This document shows, piece by piece, positions 6,409 through 9,962 of a stretch of DNA of 9,962 nt (within the stretch, counting starts at the first letter, position 1; each line of letters opens with the position of its first letter). The DNA is from Lachnospiraceae bacterium (lineage in GTDB: Bacteria > Bacillota_A > Clostridia > Lachnospirales > Lachnospiraceae): NCBI GenBank assembly GCA_017652545.1, contig JAGCAV010000514.1, positions 1-9,962 of the forward strand, written 5' to 3'. The position numbers and the translations under genes were made by a program. The notes beneath the pieces were generated by a model. The model had not been told where the DNA came from and made no database searches. It saw only the letters and a program-made list of their open reading frames with translations.

Positions 6409-7518
6409 ATGCGGACAATCAAGATCGATATCAAACAACTGAATGACACCCCGGCGGCTCATGCATACCTGAAGCGAAGGCTGGGCCTTCCTTCGTACTA
6501 TGGCATGAACCTGGACGCCCTGTACGACTGCCTGAGCACAATGGACGAGGCACAGATCGTCCTGACCTGTGCTGAGGATGCGCAGCTGACAGAATCGGCA
6601 GGACGGTTCGTGCGCGTCATGCGTGACGCGGCGGCCGACAACCGTAAGCTGGAGCTTTCCTTTGATGTTCTGGCACAGGAACCGCGCGGCAGGTACCGCC
6701 TTATCGCACTGGACATCGATGGTACAGCGGTGCGGGATGACAAGAGCATGGATGAGCTGACACGCGATGCCATCCGTCAGGCGCTTCGGATCGGGAAAGA
6801 GGTCATCTTCTGTACAGGCCGGCCTGTGGCGGAGACAAGGCAGTATCTGAAGCTTTTCCCCGACATGCGGTATCTGCTGTGTGAGAGCGGGGCACTGCTG
6901 TATGATCTTCACAGGAAAGCGCCGGTCTACAGAAAATGCCTGGCTGATGAGACCGTGCAGGCACTGGAGCAGACGGCAGCAGGAAGGGATATCTGCCCCG
7001 TTGCTTTTATTGAGGGAGAGTATTACATTGCCCAAAAGCAGGTGGATCGTCTGGCTCACTACAGGATGGGCGAATTTCAGGAAGTGGTCCTGCAGATCGC
7101 CCATACGGTGGATGAACTGTTTTCATACATGAAACAGCATGACCTTAAAGCAGACAAGATCAATCTGTTCCATACAACACCGGAAGACCGCGCTGTTTCA
7201 AGAATGATTCTGGAGGAGAAGGGCGTGCCCATCTGCATGGCGGACGGGGAGATCAGTTCTCTGGAATGCACGGCTCCGGGGGTGAGCAAAGGCCTTGGCC
7301 TGGAGAAACTTTCCCGGGAGACGGGGATCTCCACTGCCGACATGATCGTTGTGGGAGATGCTGACAATGACCTGGTCGGACTGGCGGCTGCCGGACTTGC
7401 CGTTGCCATGGGAAATGCCTCGGAGCGTGTGAAGAATGTGTGTGATGTGGTTGTGGCAGACAATGAACACTGCGGGTGTGCCGAGGCGATCTGCAGGTAT
7501 CTCCTGGGGACATACTGA
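6409..7518 (+). CDS. Barstar-like domain fused to a Cof-type HAD-IIB hydrolase
   Basis: One uninterrupted 369-residue frame holds two domains. Residues 1-88 match barstar, the intracellular inhibitor of the RNase barnase. The key helix reads LPSYYGMNLDALYDCLS, against PEYYGENLDALWDALTG in barstar. Tyr30, Asp36, Tyr39 and Asp40 match barstar's Tyr29, Asp35, Trp38 and Asp39, and Asp73 aligns with Glu76. Residues 97-369 form a HAD phosphatase of the Cof/YbiV type: motif I LDIDGT with Asp102/Asp104, motif II CTGR with Thr136, a C2-type cap (about 140-290), motif III Lys294 in GVSKG, and motif IV GDADND (316-321). All catalytic residues are present, so it should be an active Mg-dependent phosphatase, perhaps on sugar phosphates or nucleotides. 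AAAGG precedes the ATG by 6 bases, and the N terminus fits barstar's first strand. Possible roles of the barstar part are RNase inhibition or a protein-docking module. Confidence 0.9.
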   Translation: MRTIKIDIKQLNDTPAAHAYLKRRLGLPSYYGMNLDALYDCLSTMDEAQIVLTCAEDAQLTESAGRFVRVMRDAAADNRKLELSFDVLAQEPRGRYRLIALDIDGTAVRDDKSMDELTRDAIRQALRIGKEVIFCTGRPVAETRQYLKLFPDMRYLLCESGALLYDLHRKAPVYRKCLADETVQALEQTAAGRDICPVAFIEGEYYIAQKQVDRLAHYRMGEFQEVVLQIAHTVDELFSYMKQHDLKADKINLFHTTPEDRAVSRMILEEKGVPICMADGEISSLECTAPGVSKGLGLEKLSRETGISTADMIVVGDADNDLVGLAAAGLAVAMGNASERVKNVCDVVVADNEHCGCAEAICRYLLGTY

Positions 7519-7532
7519 CCGTTCGTGAACGG
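7519..7532. repeat. Short palindrome between the HAD and LRR genes
   Basis: CCGTTC (7519-7524) and GAACGG (7527-7532) are perfect 6-base inverted repeats with 2 bases between them, starting immediately after the HAD stop codon. A 2-base loop is too tight for a good RNA hairpin as written. It may be a weak processing or pausing element or chance. Confidence 0.25.
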
Positions 7533-7555
7533 CGGTATATGAGGTACGGACACTT

Positions 7556-8614
7556 ATGCTGGAGGCGATTGAGTACCTGGAGAAGGATGACGGCATTCTT
7601 GTGTGCCGATGCTATGGTGAGGGAGCGCATCTGTCCCTGCCGGAACGGATTGCAGATAAACCGGTAACAGCTCTCGCGGATCATGTATTTGCGCGGGAGC
7701 CTTCTTTTGCGCTTCGCGGCACGCCGAAGAAAATGGCACTGGCTCCGGATGGAATCTCATTTGTGCCGGCCAAGGGAGATGGCAGCATAAAGGACAGCCA
7801 GAATCGTTCTCCGGATGAAAAGGCGATCGCGGCAGAATCCATTGAGCGGATCGATCTGCCGTGTACGCTTCGCCGGATCGGGAATTATGCCTTTTACGGG
7901 TGCAGAAATCTGAAGACCGTCACCCTCGGAGCAGCACTGGAGGAACTGGGGGGCGGTGCTTTTGTGGCAAGCAACCATGTGCGGGAGCTCATATTTGTGA
8001 CGGAAACGGAGCATCCCTGGGTGCCGGCCATCCGGCTTGTTCTTGCCGAGATCTCCTATGAGGTGGAGGTGTGTGTGCTGGACAGCCGGGGAAGGGAACG
8101 GTACCGGCTGCATTTCCCGGAATTCTATGAGGACGCTGTCGAAAATACGCCTGCCCGGATCTTCGAGATGAAGTTCGAAGGAACCGGATACAAGTACCGG
8201 CAGTGTTTTAAGGACGGACAGCCGGACCTGGCCAGATATGACTCGCTGTTTTATGAGGCGAGTGTTCAGGAATTTCCGCCCACGGTTTTTCAGATGTGCT
8301 GCGACCGGCTGCTGTGGCCCATCCAGCTGGAGAAGGGACCGAAGGAAAAATATCTGCAGTATCTGAAAAAGAATATCGGGCGGTTCGCGTCATGGTGCAT
8401 GGAAGAAGGACCGGGAGCAGGCGCCTTTTCAGGACCGGATGCGCTGCAGATCATGCAATATCTGTGTGACGAACAGTTCTGGGACAGGGAGACGCTGCAG
8501 GTGTGCCATGACATGGCAATTGACAGGAACAGAGCGGATATTGTCAGCCTTCTGCAGGACTACAGACGGAAGCATTTTACGGTATCCAGGGTTGCGGACA
8601 GGTACAGTTTCTAA
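7556..8614 (+). CDS. BspA-type leucine-rich-repeat protein, predicted cytoplasmic
   Basis: This 352-residue protein has no signal peptide or membrane segment. Two regions fit the BspA/LRR_5 pattern: an incomplete unit at 14-45 (LSLPERIADKPVTALADHVF) and a clearer pair at about 94-140 (IDLPCTLRRIGNYAFYGC, then VTLGAALEELGGGAF). A low-complexity linker at 50-92 separates them. The middle (140-245) is beta-rich. The C terminus (about 260-340) is helical, and helices such as MAIDRNRADIVSLLQDY look like an ankyrin-type or other helical-repeat end. LRR_5 repeats usually occur in surface proteins, so an LRR_5 protein without an export signal is probably an intracellular binding protein. The start has GAGG 11 bases upstream. 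It follows the HAD gene by 37 bases and precedes the VWA-like gene by 18, so it is co-transcribed. I see no catalytic motif, and the function is unknown; a scaffold or specificity partner for the VWA-like protein is inference. Confidence 0.85.
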   Translation: MLEAIEYLEKDDGILVCRCYGEGAHLSLPERIADKPVTALADHVFAREPSFALRGTPKKMALAPDGISFVPAKGDGSIKDSQNRSPDEKAIAAESIERIDLPCTLRRIGNYAFYGCRNLKTVTLGAALEELGGGAFVASNHVRELIFVTETEHPWVPAIRLVLAEISYEVEVCVLDSRGRERYRLHFPEFYEDAVENTPARIFEMKFEGTGYKYRQCFKDGQPDLARYDSLFYEASVQEFPPTVFQMCCDRLLWPIQLEKGPKEKYLQYLKKNIGRFASWCMEEGPGAGAFSGPDALQIMQYLCDEQFWDRETLQVCHDMAIDRNRADIVSLLQDYRRKHFTVSRVADRYSF

Positions 8615-8632
8615 CGATACAAGAGGCAGGGG

Positions 8633-9962
8633 ATGACGGAGCGGTTCATACCATATCATAAAACAGAGCTGGATCTGCGGTTTAAAAATGTATGCCTGCA
8701 GATCATGGACAATGCCCGGAACGAACTGTATCTGAGTATGCGCTACCTGGATCTTGCGCTCTCGGCGCTGGAACCGGAGATAACGCCTGAGTATCCGGGT
8801 TTCGGGACTGACGGACGGATCTTCTATGTCCATCCGCACCGCCTGATGGATCTGTTCGAGGAGAATACGCTTCTGGTCAACCGGGTATTTCTGCACACGG
8901 TCATGCACTGCCTGCTTCGCCATCTGTTCAAAAGGAGCGGAGAGGATAAGGAACTGTGGGACCTGTCCTGCGATATCGCGGTGGAATCGATCATCGATTC
9001 CCTTCGTTTCCGGTCTGTCCGCACCGGGATTTCAAGGCTGCGGATGAACTGGTATGATCTCCTTCGGACAAAGCTGAAGGTCCTGACGGCAGAGGGCGTT
9101 TATCATGTGCTTTCGGAGAGGGAACTGACGCCATTCGAACGATCTGCGCTGCTTGCGGCGTTTCACATCGATGACCATACATTGTGGCAGGGGCGAAATG
9201 ACGGCAGTCCGCCCGACGCTGCCATGGAGATGCTGCGGGATCAATGGCAGGATATCAGCGAGAAGACACAGACACAGATGGAGACATTTGCCGCAGACGG
9301 AACGGAAGGAACCGGAGACCTGAATGAGCAGATCAGGGCGGAGCATGCCAGACGATATGAATACAGAAGCTTCCTGAGGAAGTTTTCCGTGCTGCATGAG
9401 GAGATGCACACGGATCCGGACAATTTTGACTATGTGTTCTACACATACGGACTCTCACTGTATAAGAACATGCCGCTCGTGGAACCGCTTGAGAGCCGGG
9501 AGGTGCAGCGGATCAGGGATTTTGTGATCGTTCTGGATGTGTCCATGTCCACACAGGGGGAGCTGGTCCGGCAGTTCCTGGACCAGACCTATGAGGTCCT
9601 GACAGAGAACGAGACGTATCTGAACCATGTTCATATCCGGATCATCCAGTGTGATGAACAGGTGCTGGAGGATGTGAAGATCACCTCCCGAAAAGAACTG
9701 GAGACATACATGAGGCATTTCCGGCTGAAGGGTGGAGGCGGAACGGATTTCCGACCGGCTTTTGCGTATGTAAAGGAACTGGTCCGGCAAAAGGCTTTTT
9801 CAGATCTGAAGGGAATGCTGTATTTTACGGACGGCCGCGGGACATATCCCCGGCGTAAGCCTCCCTGGGATACGGCTTTCGTATTTCTTGAAGAGGATTT
9901 CACTGACATCAATGTACCGCCGTGGGCGATCCGGCTGATCCTGCCGGTGTGGCAGGCTGAAA
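8633..9962 (+). CDS. VWA-like protein with DUF2201-type N-terminal domain (3' partial)
   Basis: The frame starts at ATG 8633, with GAGG 6 bases upstream, and is open to the window edge, giving 443 residues. The stop is outside, probably close, since such proteins are about this long. The N-terminal half (about 15-180) resembles the putative metallopeptidase domain of DUF2201 proteins: H-T-V-M-H-C-L-L-R-H (88-97), then W-D-L-S-C-D-I-A (109-116). Where related proteins often have HExxH, Thr89 replaces the glutamate, so proteolysis is doubtful although metal binding is possible. The C-terminal half (about 295-440) is a von Willebrand A fold with a complete MIDAS: D-V-S-M-S (302-306), Thr371-Asp372 after a glycine run, and Asp400 in FTDGRG. 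There is no signal peptide, so it is cytoplasmic. Such proteins are often encoded with MoxR-type AAA+ ATPases as chaperone-like pairs. None is visible here, but one could lie just downstream. Recognition is from motifs only. Confidence 0.87.
   Translation, partial: MTERFIPYHKTELDLRFKNVCLQIMDNARNELYLSMRYLDLALSALEPEITPEYPGFGTDGRIFYVHPHRLMDLFEENTLLVNRVFLHTVMHCLLRHLFKRSGEDKELWDLSCDIAVESIIDSLRFRSVRTGISRLRMNWYDLLRTKLKVLTAEGVYHVLSERELTPFERSALLAAFHIDDHTLWQGRNDGSPPDAAMEMLRDQWQDISEKTQTQMETFAADGTEGTGDLNEQIRAEHARRYEYRSFLRKFSVLHEEMHTDPDNFDYVFYTYGLSLYKNMPLVEPLESREVQRIRDFVIVLDVSMSTQGELVRQFLDQTYEVLTENETYLNHVHIRIIQCDEQVLEDVKITSRKELETYMRHFRLKGGGGTDFRPAFAYVKELVRQKAFSDLKGMLYFTDGRGTYPRRKPPWDTAFVFLEEDFTDINVPPWAIRLILPVWQAE

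Noticed and set aside
6409..6672. Barstar-like domain as the antitoxin of a local toxin-antitoxin pair
   Set aside because: The neighbouring genes are a nucleoside phosphorylase and a LRR protein. No barnase-like or other toxin frame lies next to it on either strand.
6310..7104. Long open frame on the minus strand (about 264 codons) opposite the phosphorylase end and the barstar-HAD gene
   Set aside because: It is antisense to two genes with clear conserved motifs. Its translation is rich in Cys, His, Pro and Gln with no recognisable domain, as expected for the complement of a GC-rich gene.
1..9962. Insertion sequences, phage genes, CRISPR repeats, tRNA or rRNA
   Set aside because: I looked for transposase or integrase motifs, terminal inverted repeats, regularly spaced repeats and structured RNA genes and found none. 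All gaps between genes are under 200 bases.

Overview
The window is about 10 kb of moderately GC-rich DNA, roughly 53% by eye, densely packed with short intergenic gaps. Gene content and style point to a gut-type Firmicute, probably Lachnospiraceae or a related Clostridia. The indicators are an NptA-type Na/Pi transporter with a PhoU tail, a BspA-like LRR protein next to a VWA-like (DUF2201-type) protein, strong AGGAGG-type ribosome binding sites, and a secreted-type protein with a D-x-N-x-D-G loop. This assignment is inference; the window contains no rRNA, tRNA or phylogenetic marker. I saw no mobile element, CRISPR array or RNA gene.

Layout. (1) 2-667, plus strand: the 3' end of an unrecognised, probably secreted protein cut by the window edge. 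It ends at a GC-rich hairpin at about 690-736 that can terminate transcription from both sides. (2) 759-1322, minus strand: a complete isochorismatase-family cysteine hydrolase with its own promoter and a palindrome near its predicted transcript start. (3) 1516-5429, plus strand: a compact three-gene unit. It holds a Na/Pi cotransporter fused to a PhoU-like domain, an OmpR/PhoB-family response regulator that overlaps the transporter gene by 20 bp, and a HAMP/HisKA/HATPase sensor kinase. An 11-bp-period direct repeat precedes the transporter's -10 box and could be the regulator's binding site. (4) 5606 to the window end, plus strand: a second run of four closely spaced genes behind a good sigma-A-like promoter. 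These are a Udp-like nucleoside phosphorylase, a barstar-HAD hydrolase fusion, a cytoplasmic BspA-type LRR protein and a VWA-like protein cut by the right edge.

How the genes may work together. The transporter-PhoU/regulator/kinase set looks like a self-contained phosphate-responsive circuit. It resembles the Pst-PhoU-PhoR-PhoB logic, but transporter and PhoU are one polypeptide and the kinase has no visible PAS domain. In the second unit, the nucleoside phosphorylase and HAD phosphatase fit nucleoside or sugar-phosphate salvage. The LRR and VWA-like proteins suggest a protein-assembly or AAA+-partner function.

The most unusual item is the barstar domain fused in frame to a Cof-type HAD hydrolase. 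It keeps the residues that barstar uses to block barnase, yet no ribonuclease is visible nearby. Whether the four-gene run is a true functional system or only a shared transcript cannot be decided from this window.
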